DNA from: Rs1 sp038900335
GTDB lineage: Bacteria; Pseudomonadota; Gammaproteobacteria; Pseudomonadales; Balneatricaceae
Direction of reading: 5' to 3'
Length of the DNA: 64,000 bases
Assembly: GCA_038900335.1 (NCBI GenBank)
Contig: JBBMRB010000001.1
Location: 124,001 to 188,000 of the forward strand
The notes beneath the pieces were generated by a model. The model saw only the letters and a list, made by a program, of their open reading frames with translations. It was not told the origin of the DNA and made no database searches. The position numbers and the translations under genes were made by a program. Positions 17,494-26,622 of the stretch are shown here, piece after piece (positions within the stretch are counted from its first letter, which is position 1; each line of letters begins with the position of its first letter).

Positions 17494-19116
17494 TTGACAT
17501 TAAAATCATTATCCGGCGCTGTCGTCGCTGCTATGGTATCGCAAGTATCTTCAGCTACGATCAAACCGCAATGTGATATTCAACCTACAAAGCAGTGTGT
17601 TTATCAAACCATTGTGAAACAGATATCAGAGTTACCTGTAGAAGAGCGTGAGCAGGCCCAAAAAACTATTGGCTATCAAAACCTTGAAGAGCTACTGGGA
17701 AGGGTTGCACCGGCACGCGAAATAGAGGTGGTTAAAGCTTCCCACCGCCCTTATTTTTCTCTTACTTCCCTCGCACAGTCGCATTTGCAGTCAGGAGAGT
17801 CATTAGAAAACGTTATCAGTTGGTTAGAAAAATTTAAAAACGTCGATGAAGTAGGGCGCCATTCTTTTGAAGAAGAATGGAGCGGATCTAAAGAGCAGCG
17901 CCAGGAATTGAGAGACGAAATAGTTACTGCGATCACATTTTATTCTGAGCAGATACAGAATTCTATTGCTTGGACTAAACACAAAGTGGTGCCAACGCCT
18001 AATTTAGAGCAGTTAATGGATTTAAGCCTCTGGGGAGAGCAATCTTGTTTGATGGTAAAGGATATCTCTAATGGCGATCTACTTGATATATTTACAGACA
18101 GTTACCCCATCATTCCTCCTTGTATCGTTGATCGGTTACTGCCAGCGATTAGTTTGAACTGGCAGGAGAAGTGGGGTGATGATCAAGAGTATATTGATGC
18201 TTTTGAAGATTTTGGGTACTTGGATGCAGTCTTTAGATTCGATCGATTAGATATAGCTGAATTTGCAATACAGGCATTGCCGCAAGAAGATGATGAGGAT
18301 GTTTTAAATAGTTGGCGTGAGTCGCGTCGTATTATTATTTTATTAGCTGCTAAACACCGTCAACTAGCGTTAGTCGAACGTCTCACAAAAGAAGCAGAAG
18401 ATCCGTTAACAAATGCGTTAGGTGGGCTGGCGATTGCTGCCATGCAAAAGGGAAATACGACAGAAATGGCGCTACATGTTGCTGCTATTAATGCAATCCC
18501 CACTGATGTGTTAGAGGAAATGACGTCTCTAAATGATGACTTGCGTGAGTATCTTCTGGCTGTTGCCGTTGCCAATCAATCTGAAGCGTTAATCGATAGT
18601 ATAGAGCAATTAGTATTCGAAGATTATGATGCCAGTGGTCATCAACGTTGGCACGATGGAGCACGTTTTATTGTGCGCCTATTGACAGGAAATCCTAACT
18701 CTGTTGCTCAATTAGAAGCTCTAGAGGCCGACACTTACTCTGTAAAGCGAGCGCTTAGTGATGCTTTGTCTGTTGGGAAAAATAAAAAACACTATCATCA
18801 AAGCCTCTTGCAACAGGATTTGGTGACCGCGCTTTCAAATAAAATTTTTAATTTTAATGCCCCAGGTCATGATGAAAAGGCAGTTTTAAAGGCATTAAGG
18901 CTACTCAATCATGCCGTCAGCGACCAAGAAATCATAGCGTCTTTAAGTGACTTACCTGGAGACAATAGTGCGTTAATAGAATCATATCATTTGGCCGGAT
19001 ATAAAGCGGCTGCGTATGCTCTGACGTTAAAAATGCAAGACTCAGTAAATCGTATTCGTACATTGGTCTGGGATGCCGCGTATCAATACCCAGATGAACG
19101 TGAAATAGGCCGTTAA
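17494..19116 (+). CDS. Secreted α-helical repeat protein of unknown function
   Basis: 540 aa from TTG with GAGGT 8 bases upstream. The first 21 residues are a signal peptide (cleavage near SSA-TIKP). The mature part is acidic and helical throughout, with repeated amphipathic segments (LVERLTKEAEDPLTNALGGLAIAAMQKGN, ALIDSIEQLVFED) that suggest a TPR/HEAT-like solenoid in the periplasm. Four early cysteines include C28, C36 and C184. I do not recognise the family. It has its own terminator at 19163 and stands just outside the direct repeat, so it may be a neighbour or part of the accessory patch. Confidence 0.8.
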   Translation: MTLKSLSGAVVAAMVSQVSSATIKPQCDIQPTKQCVYQTIVKQISELPVEEREQAQKTIGYQNLEELLGRVAPAREIEVVKASHRPYFSLTSLAQSHLQSGESLENVISWLEKFKNVDEVGRHSFEEEWSGSKEQRQELRDEIVTAITFYSEQIQNSIAWTKHKVVPTPNLEQLMDLSLWGEQSCLMVKDISNGDLLDIFTDSYPIIPPCIVDRLLPAISLNWQEKWGDDQEYIDAFEDFGYLDAVFRFDRLDIAEFAIQALPQEDDEDVLNSWRESRRIIILLAAKHRQLALVERLTKEAEDPLTNALGGLAIAAMQKGNTTEMALHVAAINAIPTDVLEEMTSLNDDLREYLLAVAVANQSEALIDSIEQLVFEDYDASGHQRWHDGARFIVRLLTGNPNSVAQLEALEADTYSVKRALSDALSVGKNKKHYHQSLLQQDLVTALSNKIFNFNAPGHDEKAVLKALRLLNHAVSDQEIIASLSDLPGDNSALIESYHLAGYKAAAYALTLKMQDSVNRIRTLVWDAAYQYPDEREIGR

Positions 19117-19162
19117 CGGGTTTTAACAATACTTAGGTGAAAGTTTATAAAAAAGTGAATAT

Positions 19163-19195
19163 AAAAATAGAGGTAGTGGCTTACTCTCTATTTTT
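19163..19195 (+). terminator. Rho-independent terminator
   Basis: AAAAATAGAG and CTCTATTTTT form a perfect 10 bp stem around a 13-base loop, ending in a T run. It lies 47 bases after the stop codon of the 540 aa gene. Confidence 0.75.
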
Positions 19196-19520
19196 CTGTT
19201 GTGTCTTTAATCCGTGAACGGCAGGTCATTTCTAATACTCACTTTCTTTATTAACGAAGAGTAAAGCATGTGCATTGACCATTTGAATTCAACGTCAAAT
19301 TCTGACATAGGTTACATGGGCTTTGATTAGTCACCAAACAGCCATTAGCAACTATACTGAGTACAATAACTTAGTCAAAATTGAAACGACTTTAATACTT
19401 TGGCTTTAATCATTAAGAAATAAATGAGTTAAGGCTTTTTTAATTTTTTTTTCGACATATCTATTAAGATTGATGATCACCTCGGTATTAACAATAATAG
19501 GTACGGTGAGTTGTCTCTGC

Positions 19521-19613
19521 TAATTTTTAGTGTAAACAATTGTGTGCGATTAGTGTTATGTTCAAAAGGAATGTTGAGAATATCAACAGCAACCTCTCTA
19601 GTGAAAGCTGGAA
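19521..19613 (+). repeat. ~93 bp dispersed repeat upstream of the DUF2789 gene
   Basis: Closely related to 24036-24130: shared taatttttag, gtaaacaattg, agtgttatgttcaaa, ttgagaata and agtgaaagct. Both copies lie 36-80 bases upstream of a small gene in the same orientation, so they could carry a promoter or leader. The remainder of 19200-19520 shows nothing recognisable. Confidence 0.75.
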
Positions 19614-19649
19614 AGTCCAAACTAAATTTTTTAAAAGGGAGAGAATATT

Positions 19650-19880
19650 ATGGAATCACCTATCCACACGATAGTGTCGCTATTTAATCAATTAGGATTA
19701 GATGACACGGCAGAAGGCATCGATAATTTTATAGAAATTAATAGCCCTTTACCAAGTACTGTAATGCTGCACGAAGCAGATATCTGGAATACTTCACAAG
19801 CGGCTTTCTTAAAGCAAGCAGTAGAGGAAGATGCGGATTGGGCCGAGATAGTAAACCAACTAGACACGATGTTAAGATAA
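19650..19880 (+). CDS. DUF2789 family protein
   Basis: 76 aa small acidic cytoplasmic protein matching DUF2789: HTIVSLFNQLGLDDTAEGIDNFI, PLPSTVMLHEADIW and FLKQAVEEDADWAEIVNQLDTMLR are the diagnostic segments. AAGGGAG lies 8-9 bases before the ATG. Function unknown in the family. Monocistronic, with a dispersed repeat in its upstream region. Confidence 0.88.
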   Translation: MESPIHTIVSLFNQLGLDDTAEGIDNFIEINSPLPSTVMLHEADIWNTSQAAFLKQAVEEDADWAEIVNQLDTMLR

Positions 19881-20055
19881 AAATTCTTATGACAAGAGAT
19901 TATGGCGTCAATAGTGAATTTAACACTGTTGGCGCTTGCGGTAATCTCTGCTAAATCGTGCAGATATAGCGTGTTTTAGTACGAAGTGATACTTACTTTG
20001 TCTATTAAAATTAGCTATTTAAAATGGTTCCCTGGGGTAATAATATAGGTAACAT

Positions 20056-20394
20056 ATGTATATCGGTGAAATATCAAAAAAAACAGGTTTATCCATTAAA
20101 GCTATACGATTCTATGAAGAAAAAGGATTGATAGAGCAGCCCAAAAGAAAAGGGCGCTATAGGGTATATGATGAAAAAGACATAGAGCTTCTGTTATTAA
20201 TTAAAGAGGCTAAGCGTTTGGGAATAACGTTGACTAAACTTAAAGGTGTTATCAATTATCACAATGGTCAGCTTGACTGGAGAGAGATAAAAATATTTTT
20301 AAGTGAGGTTAGAAAGCAATTAATTAGTAAAATTGATGATATAAATAAGCAAGTTAATCGACTTGATAAATGCTATAGCCAAATAAATGCTTAA
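20056..20394 (+). CDS. MerR-family transcriptional regulator
   Basis: 112 aa with an N-terminal MerR winged helix (YIGEISKKTGLSIKAIRFYEEKGLIEQPKRKGRYRVYDEKDIELL), a short C-terminal coiled coil (VRKQLISKIDDINKQVNRLDKC) and few cysteines, so a metal sensor is unlikely. AGG lies 6 bases before the ATG. The next gene, in the same direction, is preceded by a perfect MerR-type promoter, making it the evident target. Confidence 0.92.
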   Translation: MYIGEISKKTGLSIKAIRFYEEKGLIEQPKRKGRYRVYDEKDIELLLLIKEAKRLGITLTKLKGVINYHNGQLDWREIKIFLSEVRKQLISKIDDINKQVNRLDKCYSQINA

Positions 20395-20401
20395 ATAAAC
20401 A

Positions 20402-20433
20402 TTGACTCTCCCCTAATGGGGAGACAGTAAAGT
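20402..20433 (+). promoter_or_regulatory. MerR-type promoter/operator
   Basis: -35 TTGACT (20402-20407) and -10 TAAAGT (20428-20433) are separated by an overlong 20-base spacer filled by the dyad TCTCCCC-TAAT-GGGGAGA (20407-20424). Overlong spacing with a central dyad is the hallmark of promoters twisted into activity by MerR proteins. It drives the reductase gene starting at 20466. Confidence 0.85.
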
Positions 20434-20465
20434 GCATCTCATATAATTAATTATTGGATAATGAG

Positions 20466-21044
20466 ATGAGTAAACGAGTATTAGTTCTGGCGGCAAACCC
20501 TAAGAAAGATAGTTTTGTCAGCTCTTTAGCTGAGGCGTACGTAAATTCAGCTAAAAAAAACCACCAAGTTGAATTGATAAAAATATCAGATATGGCGTTT
20601 AATATTGATCTTCCCTGCGCATATGATGATGAATCCGCTTTAGAAGATTCGCTGAAGTCATTTCAGGCTTATCTTGCGTGGTGTGATCACTTAGTTATTT
20701 TTACACCGATTTGGTGGGGTTCATTACCTGCAAAATTAAAAGGGCTAATTGATCGGACATTTTTACCTGGTTTTGCATTCCAATATGAAAAAGGTAAATC
20801 CATTCCAAAGAAACTGCTGAAAGGGAAAACGGCTCGAATAGTGATGACAATGGATACACCACCATGGTATTACTTTTTGATTCAAGGAGCTCCAGCTATT
20901 AAGCAATTAAAGGTAACAACACTCGAATTCGTTGGCTTTCACCGTGTGAAAAGTAAAATGATTGGCCCTATTATAAGCTCTACGAAAGCGTCTAGGGCAA
21001 AGTGGATTAACAACATGTCAAAGCTCGGCTTTACTGCTAATTAA
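20466..21044 (+). CDS. NAD(P)H dehydrogenase (quinone)-like flavodoxin-fold protein
   Basis: 192 aa from ATG 20466 (GGA 7 bases upstream); the TTG at 20454 is less likely. Rossmann-like flavodoxin fold of the Flavodoxin_2 family: RVLVLAANPKKDSFVSSLAEAY binds FMN/FAD phosphate, and FTPIWWGSLPAKLKGLIDRTFLPGFAF is the family signature. Such enzymes reduce quinones or electrophiles with NAD(P)H. Under a MerR-type promoter next to its regulator gene, it is probably induced by quinone or electrophile stress. Confidence 0.88.
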   Translation: MSKRVLVLAANPKKDSFVSSLAEAYVNSAKKNHQVELIKISDMAFNIDLPCAYDDESALEDSLKSFQAYLAWCDHLVIFTPIWWGSLPAKLKGLIDRTFLPGFAFQYEKGKSIPKKLLKGKTARIVMTMDTPPWYYFLIQGAPAIKQLKVTTLEFVGFHRVKSKMIGPIISSTKASRAKWINNMSKLGFTAN

Positions 21045-21158
21045 GCTTAGGCGGCTCCGTGTCACCAGCCTCTTGATTTACGTCTAGAATCGACAACAAA
21101 GGGGCTGTTTTTTCAACTGATTTATGAATTAAAATGTCCTGGGCCGTATGGTTCCTAG

Positions 21159-22184
21159 CTATAGCTCAGCCTCGCGAGAGCTTAGTGCTTCGCTATTAAG
21201 GCGTTTGATGGCATCTGCGGCAATGCTATATGATTTCAAACGATCTTGATGTGCATGTATCGGGCTATTAATTATGATTTCATCTGGTCTATGTTGATCA
21301 ATCAACTGCGCCAACTCTCGATATATTTTTTCTGGGCCACCTGTTGCTCCACAGCGCAATGAATGATTCACCTGCGCTAAGGTGACACTGTCAACAACCG
21401 CTTCAACATTGTTCGAAGGGTAGGGCAACAAACTGGGTCTAGCAGAGATCATATTGGCAAAACCTTGCACATGAGATGATCTAACATACTGCGCCTGGGC
21501 ATCGCAGTCCGCCGCAAATACATTCACAGAAAACATTAAGTATGGTTTTAACAACTGCTTTGATGGTTGAAAATTATCACGATAGACTTGCACCGCTTGT
21601 GTTAATGCATCAGGGGCAAAATGTGAGGCAAATACATAGGGTAGCCCCATGTATGCAGCTAATTTTGCACCGTATAGACTTGATCCAAGCATCCATAAAG
21701 GAACATTTGTCCCCTCTCCAGGCACTGCACGTATTCGACTAGTGGCTAGGGTTTTATCCTGTAGATATTGTTGCAGTTCTATAACGTCCTCAGGAAATTG
21801 ATCAGCGTGATCGAAATTACGCCTTAGCGCTCTAGCGGTAAAACCATCGGTACCGGGTGCGCGTCCTATACCTAAATCAATTCTATTAGGGTATAGCGTT
21901 GCCAATGTGCCGAAATGTTCTGCTATTACTAATGGGGCATGATTGGGCAGCATGATGCCTCCGGCTCCCACCCGAATGCTTTTAGTAGCACCTGCGATAT
22001 GCCCGATCACCACAGAGGTTGCAGCACTGGCAACACCTGGCATATTGTGATGCTCTGCTAGCCAATAGCGGGTGTAACCTATTTTTTCTGCGTGTTGTGC
22101 TAAAGCGAGGGAGTTTTGCAGAGACAGTGCAGCAGTGGAGCCTTCAACGATGGGTGATAAATCTAAAATGGAATAAGCAGTCAT
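21159..22184 (-). CDS. LLM-class flavin-dependent oxidoreductase
   Basis: 341 aa from ATG 22184 (AAGAG 8 bases upstream, protein MTAYSILDLSPI), the start seen in the MsnO8-like group of luciferase-like monooxygenases. The longer frame to 22226 adds unconserved residues. Signatures: WLAEHHNMPGVASAATSVVIGHIAGAT and RVGAGGIMLPNHAPLVIAEHFGTL, LGIGRAPGTD and GGPEKIYREL. The TIM-barrel enzyme uses reduced flavin; the substrate is unknown. The gene ends convergent with the reductase at 21044. Confidence 0.92.
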   Translation of the reverse strand: MTAYSILDLSPIVEGSTAALSLQNSLALAQHAEKIGYTRYWLAEHHNMPGVASAATSVVIGHIAGATKSIRVGAGGIMLPNHAPLVIAEHFGTLATLYPNRIDLGIGRAPGTDGFTARALRRNFDHADQFPEDVIELQQYLQDKTLATSRIRAVPGEGTNVPLWMLGSSLYGAKLAAYMGLPYVFASHFAPDALTQAVQVYRDNFQPSKQLLKPYLMFSVNVFAADCDAQAQYVRSSHVQGFANMISARPSLLPYPSNNVEAVVDSVTLAQVNHSLRCGATGGPEKIYRELAQLIDQHRPDEIIINSPIHAHQDRLKSYSIAADAIKRLNSEALSSREAEL

Positions 22185-22357
22185 GGTTATGCTCTTATAA
22201 GGTTTGTTTTTGATGTTATTATACACCGGCTATCTAGGCATCGCTCTTTAATATCCATGTTATGATACCGTAACTAGCAACGCTTCGTATGGTGTCGCTG
22301 AGCGCTTCGACGCTTTGCATATCAAAGCACTCTTTTCAACTGAATGTCGCCGCTTAT

Positions 22358-22963
22358 CTATGCGTCAACATAGATAACTTCGCCGCTGATAAAACCGTCA
22401 ACTGAACGTTCAAAAGCTTTACCTACTAACTTTCCTGGTACCGGTTCAAACCCTGGCATCATTTCTCCATAAACTCCCCAAGCCTCGACCAATACTGTAG
22501 GATTCACTACGTTGATCCGAGTGTTTCTAGGCATTTCGAAGGCGACACATTTGACGAAGGTATCAATGGCGCCACTTGTGGTGGCATCGGCAATCGCATA
22601 AGGAATAGGTTTAATATTCAAAATACCGCTGATTAATGTGAATGAGCCGCTATCTGCAATGTATTCTTGACCAATACGTACCAGGTTTATTTGGCCCATC
22701 ATTTTACTCATAACAGTGGACATCCACTGTGCTTGAGTCATTTCAGTAAAATTAGCATATTCACAAAGCCCGACTGTATTTACCACGCCATCAAAGTGGC
22801 CAACTTTTTCATATAGCGCTCTTATTGATTGCTCATCTGTAATATCGACGATGTGATCTACATCGCCAGAGCGGCCTGCAGTAATGACTTTATGGTTAGC
22901 CAGTCCTGTTAGTGCAGCTTGACCCATTTTTCCTAACGCACCGATTAAAATAATTGTTTTCAT
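22358..22963 (-). CDS. Short-chain dehydrogenase/reductase family protein
   Basis: 201 aa with a Rossmann fold: IILIGALGKMGQAALTGL near the N-terminus for NAD(P) and DGVVNTVGL in place of the usual NNAG. The catalytic YxxxK is not kept: PYAIADATTSGAIDTFVKC has tyrosine but no lysine at +4, as in a subgroup of short SDRs of unknown activity. It is divergent from a LysR regulator (151 bases between starts), its likely controller. Confidence 0.88.
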   Translation of the reverse strand: MKTIILIGALGKMGQAALTGLANHKVITAGRSGDVDHIVDITDEQSIRALYEKVGHFDGVVNTVGLCEYANFTEMTQAQWMSTVMSKMMGQINLVRIGQEYIADSGSFTLISGILNIKPIPYAIADATTSGAIDTFVKCVAFEMPRNTRINVVNPTVLVEAWGVYGEMMPGFEPVPGKLVGKAFERSVDGFISGEVIYVDA

Positions 22964-23114
22964 TTTCTTCTCTCTATTTTGTGTTGCTTGATTTGATAGC
23001 TAGATATTAAAGAGTAAGCGTAACAATTAGAAACAAATGTTTTTTGTTAGTGATACAGGATAATTTTGTTTTATACTGAGCTTATAGAGATACTTATCAT
23101 GAAGGAGGTGAGCT

Positions 23115-23999
23115 TTGAGTAAATTAGATAGATTAGACATCAAGCAATTAAGAGTTTTTCAAGCGCTGGTTCGAGAAGAAAATGCATCTAAAGCTGCCAA
23201 TCAATTAGGGCTCACTCAGCAAGCTGTGAGCGAGCACTTAAAAAAGCTACGTAATGTATTTGGCGACCGATTATTTTTAAGAAAGACCAACGGTTTTGTG
23301 CCAACGCCTTTCGCCCAACAGTTATCTATCAGTGTTGACAAGCTACTTATTGATTTTCAAGCATTATTATCACCCACCATATTCGACCCTAAAACGGTTC
23401 ACGCTACCTTCGTTATAGCCGCAACCGATTATGCTCAGCAGGTGGTTTTACCGGATTTGATTGCAAAGATAAGACTGCAATCAGCCCATTTAAAACTGAT
23501 AGTTAGAGATTTCGAAATCGATAAGCTTCATGACTTAATGCAAAGTGGTAAAGTTAACTTAGCGATCGCTTTCCCCGATTATATCCCCGATAGTTATCCG
23601 CTAGTTAAGTTGTTTGAGGAACATCATGTCTGTGTTACATCAGCCAATTCATCATTCAGCCAGAGTCATTATACTTTAGAGGACGTTGCGAACTACCCCA
23701 GTATTATTGCTTCGCCATCGCGTCCAAACTTTAAAGGCTCTATCGATGATTGGTTCGCGAAATTTGGGCTTAAACGCAACGTTGTCATCTCAGCACCTTG
23801 TTTCTCGATTGTGCCAATGTATCTTGAAACGACGGATTCAATTGCATTTTTACCTTCAAGAGCAATTAAAGGATTAAATTTAGTGCAAATCCCATTAGAG
23901 CAGATTCCAGACAAATTTGATGTCATTGCCGCCTGGCATCCACGCTACAATGAAGATGCGTTGCAAAAATGGATAATTTCAATGCTTAAGCTTGAGTAA
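23115..23999 (+). CDS. LysR-family transcriptional regulator
   Basis: 294 aa from TTG, supported by an exceptionally good ribosome site, AAGGAGGTGA, ending 4 bases before the start codon. Helix-turn-helix in VFQALVREENASKAANQLGLTQQAVSEHLKKLRNVFGDRLFLR, effector domain from ~90. The rare TTG start may offset the strong ribosome site and keep levels low. Divergent from the SDR gene, which is the likely target. Confidence 0.92.
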   Translation: MSKLDRLDIKQLRVFQALVREENASKAANQLGLTQQAVSEHLKKLRNVFGDRLFLRKTNGFVPTPFAQQLSISVDKLLIDFQALLSPTIFDPKTVHATFVIAATDYAQQVVLPDLIAKIRLQSAHLKLIVRDFEIDKLHDLMQSGKVNLAIAFPDYIPDSYPLVKLFEEHHVCVTSANSSFSQSHYTLEDVANYPSIIASPSRPNFKGSIDDWFAKFGLKRNVVISAPCFSIVPMYLETTDSIAFLPSRAIKGLNLVQIPLEQIPDKFDVIAAWHPRYNEDALQKWIISMLKLE

Positions 24000-24035
24000 C
24001 TCATTATCCGCAATTGCTAGGCGAATTAACTTCAC

Positions 24036-24130
24036 TAATTTTTAGGGTAAACAATTGCCTGTGATAAGTGTTATGTTCAAATGAATATTGAGAATACAAA
24101 CAACAACTTGTTTAGTGAAAGCTTGGAAGG
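24036..24130 (+). repeat. ~95 bp dispersed repeat upstream of the PNPOx-like gene
   Basis: Partner of 19521-19613, same orientation with respect to the downstream gene, about 80% alike by eye. No open frame. Confidence 0.75.
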
Positions 24131-24208
24131 CTATATTATGATAGCCAACAAATTTTATACGTTTAAGCGGGTCTAACATCAGCGTTTGATCGTCAGGAAT
24201 AATTTAAT

Positions 24209-24655
24209 ATGAAATTAAACACAAAAAGTCAGTGGAATGAAGCTCAAATCATAACGTTTCTTGAAAATTCTGAAATTCCCATTCGCTTATCCTTTTTAAA
24301 TAAAGCTAATGAGCCACAAATTTGCTCGCTATGGTATCAATATGACAATGGCGTGTTATGGTGTGCATCGCATAAAAATTCCTTTTTAATAAAACAGTTA
24401 AAGCTCAATGCTAAGATTTCATTCGAGATTTCCAGCAACGAATACCCCTATAAGGGTATAAGAGGTAAAGCGCACATAGAGCTATCGACAATTAATGCAG
24501 AAGCGGTATTAGCTAAGTTGATTTCTAAGTACTTAGACAGTAGTAACTCAAAACTTTGCTCATGGTTAATGAGTAGAGCGGACGATGAGTATGCGATTAA
24601 AATAATCCCTACCTTAGTTAACTCATGGGACTTTTCCGATAGAATGGAAAAATAG
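24209..24655 (+). CDS. Pyridoxamine 5'-phosphate oxidase-like (PNPOx-fold) protein
   Basis: 148 aa split-barrel flavin- or heme-binding protein: IPIRLSFLNKANEPQICSLWYQYDNGVLWCASHKNSFLIKQLKLNAKISFEIS is the typical N-terminal half. Reactions in this superfamily are diverse (F420- or FMN-dependent reductases, heme storage), so the role is open. A 4-copy tandem repeat starts at its stop codon. It is preceded by a dispersed repeat shared with the DUF2789 gene. Confidence 0.82.
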   Translation: MKLNTKSQWNEAQIITFLENSEIPIRLSFLNKANEPQICSLWYQYDNGVLWCASHKNSFLIKQLKLNAKISFEISSNEYPYKGIRGKAHIELSTINAEAVLAKLISKYLDSSNSKLCSWLMSRADDEYAIKIIPTLVNSWDFSDRMEK

Positions 24656-24726
24656 ACATGTAGATAAAAATAGACACGTAGATAAAAAACAGACACGTAG
24701 ATAAAAAACAGACACGTAGATAAAAA
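24653..24726 (+). repeat. Short tandem repeat, four 18-19 bp units
   Basis: Units read tagacaYgtagataaaaa(a), with t or c at the first base. The first unit overlaps the stop codon of the PNPOx-like gene. Unit number could vary by slippage. Confidence 0.85.
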
Positions 24727-24867
24727 TAGATAGAGGCAAGGTTTGGACTGCCTTGGCGTCGCCGATTAAGGTGTACAGCTATCATGGCGTTATGATCTGT
24801 AAGAGGGCACATAGCGCATTAACCAAGCGGTTACGGCGCTAAAATTGACTAGCGAGCTAGCGGTGTT

Positions 24868-26622
24868 TTACTTGTGAGTGAGCATCTGTAAAATTTGTTT
24901 GAAAATTGAGTTTTCAATCTTTTCTGGTATCTCTAACGCTAGGCTTTTAGAGTAATATGCGCTTAAGTCCAAACCAAAACCTAAAGCATATAATTCGACA
25001 TTGCCGGTGGTTTCGAGCATGTTGGCGACCTGTTGCAAATGATTATCTAAGTACTGCTTTTCATTAGTTTGGTTGGTGGCGCTCTCCATTGGGCAGCCAT
25101 CGGAGAGAACGATAATGATTTTGCGCATTTCACTGCGTTTTCGCAAGCGATTAGCCGCCCATAATAGTGCTTCGCCATCGACACTTTCTTTAAATAAATC
25201 TAGCTTTAGCATGGCTGCCATTGCTCTTTTTGATCTTTTAAATTGGCTGTCAGCATCTTTGTAAATGATGTGCCTGGTCTCACATAACCTACCAGGGTTA
25301 GGGCGACGTAAATTGCGCATCCAATCCTTGTAGCTTTTACCGCCTTGCCATGATTTAGTGGTAAAACCTAACACTTCAGTTTTAGCGCCAGCCATTTCTA
25401 AGGCCTTACACATTATGCTGATCAGCGTTGATATCGGTTGGATATGCTCTTTCATTGAACCTGAGTTATCCATTAAAAAAGTAACGACACAATTACCATT
25501 AGGTTGCTGCTGTTGAGTACGAAAAATATTTTGATATTGCGGCGAGGTGATGAGGGTGCTCAGCATACTGCCATCAATATAGCCTTCTTCTTGGGCGAAG
25601 TCCCAGCCACTAAATTGTTTGCCAGGAATAATCTTAGCTAAATCACGGGCAAGTTTAGGGATATTAGTCGCTTGATTTTTTAATAATTTCTCTTGAGTTT
25701 CGCACAGTTTATCAAGCTGCTCTGGCAGCGCTAAGGTTTCAGCCATCACCACTTCATCGTGCTTGCTGGTGTAAATGTTGTACTGCTCAAGTTGTGCAAT
25801 GATTTCCCTGATACCGGTAGATTTGTAGCTTTTGCCTGCCGTTGTCATTTCGCCATCGTCGTTGCTATCAGGCTCCATGAACAGGCTGAAATTACTGTTT
25901 TTTAGCGCAGCTTTAGCATCCTCATCATCTTCACTGTCATCGCTGTCACCATCACCTGCTAGGCTTTCCAGTACATCTACAATCACTTGGGCGTGGCTGG
26001 CGAAAGCTTGCTGATCAGCGGTGTTTTTACGCATACCCATCAGCGCGCCACCTATATGCGGGGCGATCATCATGCGCATTGATTCGATAATGTCTTCGCT
26101 TTCATGGTTCATCGGCAAGCTAGTCAGGCGACACCAAACTACTTGTGCAATAGTGAATACGACTAAACCGAGTTGGTTTTCTATGGTATCTGATGCACAA
26201 AATTGTTTACACCACTGCCTAAAGCGATGCTCTAGGTTTTTTCTAGCGCCAGGGTGTAAGTGGTTAACTAAAGATTCGCAGCGAATTTGCTCTAGCAGCT
26301 CAAAAATAAGCTGGCCTAAACTACTGTCAGGCATTAGCTGTTGATGCAGATTTTTATCGCTATGCTTTAGGCGTAGGGCAATGGCATCGGCTGCACCCCT
26401 AAACGATTGGTAGTCATCCTCTACATAATCTGGGCGCAGGTGGGGCGCGCGTATCATCGCAGATTTACCGTCGACTTCAGGTCGCTGGCCTCGAAAGCGA
26501 AAGCTTGCTTTATTCGTGGTGGCTCTAATAGTCGCGCCACATAGTTTTTCTATGTGTTGTTGTAGCCGCTCGGTTTTTATTCTATTGGCTTTTTCGCTGT
26601 CGGCGGTATTAGTGGCGTCCAT
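24868..26622 (-). CDS. cobT: CobT-like VWA domain protein
   Basis: 584 aa partner of the CobS ATPase. An acidic middle stretch (DGDSDDSEDDEDA, ~228-240) and a C-terminal von Willebrand A domain with the metal site DNSGS at 385-389 match CobT. CobT and CobS normally form the chaperone part of aerobic cobaltochelatase with CobN. Its ATG lies inside the end of cobS (14-base overlap), so the pair is translationally coupled. No cobN is in this window, so use for cobalamin is inferred from family only. Confidence 0.85.
   Translation of the reverse strand: MDATNTADSEKANRIKTERLQQHIEKLCGATIRATTNKASFRFRGQRPEVDGKSAMIRAPHLRPDYVEDDYQSFRGAADAIALRLKHSDKNLHQQLMPDSSLGQLIFELLEQIRCESLVNHLHPGARKNLEHRFRQWCKQFCASDTIENQLGLVVFTIAQVVWCRLTSLPMNHESEDIIESMRMMIAPHIGGALMGMRKNTADQQAFASHAQVIVDVLESLAGDGDSDDSEDDEDAKAALKNSNFSLFMEPDSNDDGEMTTAGKSYKSTGIREIIAQLEQYNIYTSKHDEVVMAETLALPEQLDKLCETQEKLLKNQATNIPKLARDLAKIIPGKQFSGWDFAQEEGYIDGSMLSTLITSPQYQNIFRTQQQQPNGNCVVTFLMDNSGSMKEHIQPISTLISIMCKALEMAGAKTEVLGFTTKSWQGGKSYKDWMRNLRRPNPGRLCETRHIIYKDADSQFKRSKRAMAAMLKLDLFKESVDGEALLWAANRLRKRSEMRKIIIVLSDGCPMESATNQTNEKQYLDNHLQQVANMLETTGNVELYALGFGLDLSAYYSKSLALEIPEKIENSIFKQILQMLTHK

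Noticed and set aside
24653..24726. Mini CRISPR
   Set aside because: Units of 18-19 bases are contiguous with no spacers; a simple tandem repeat.
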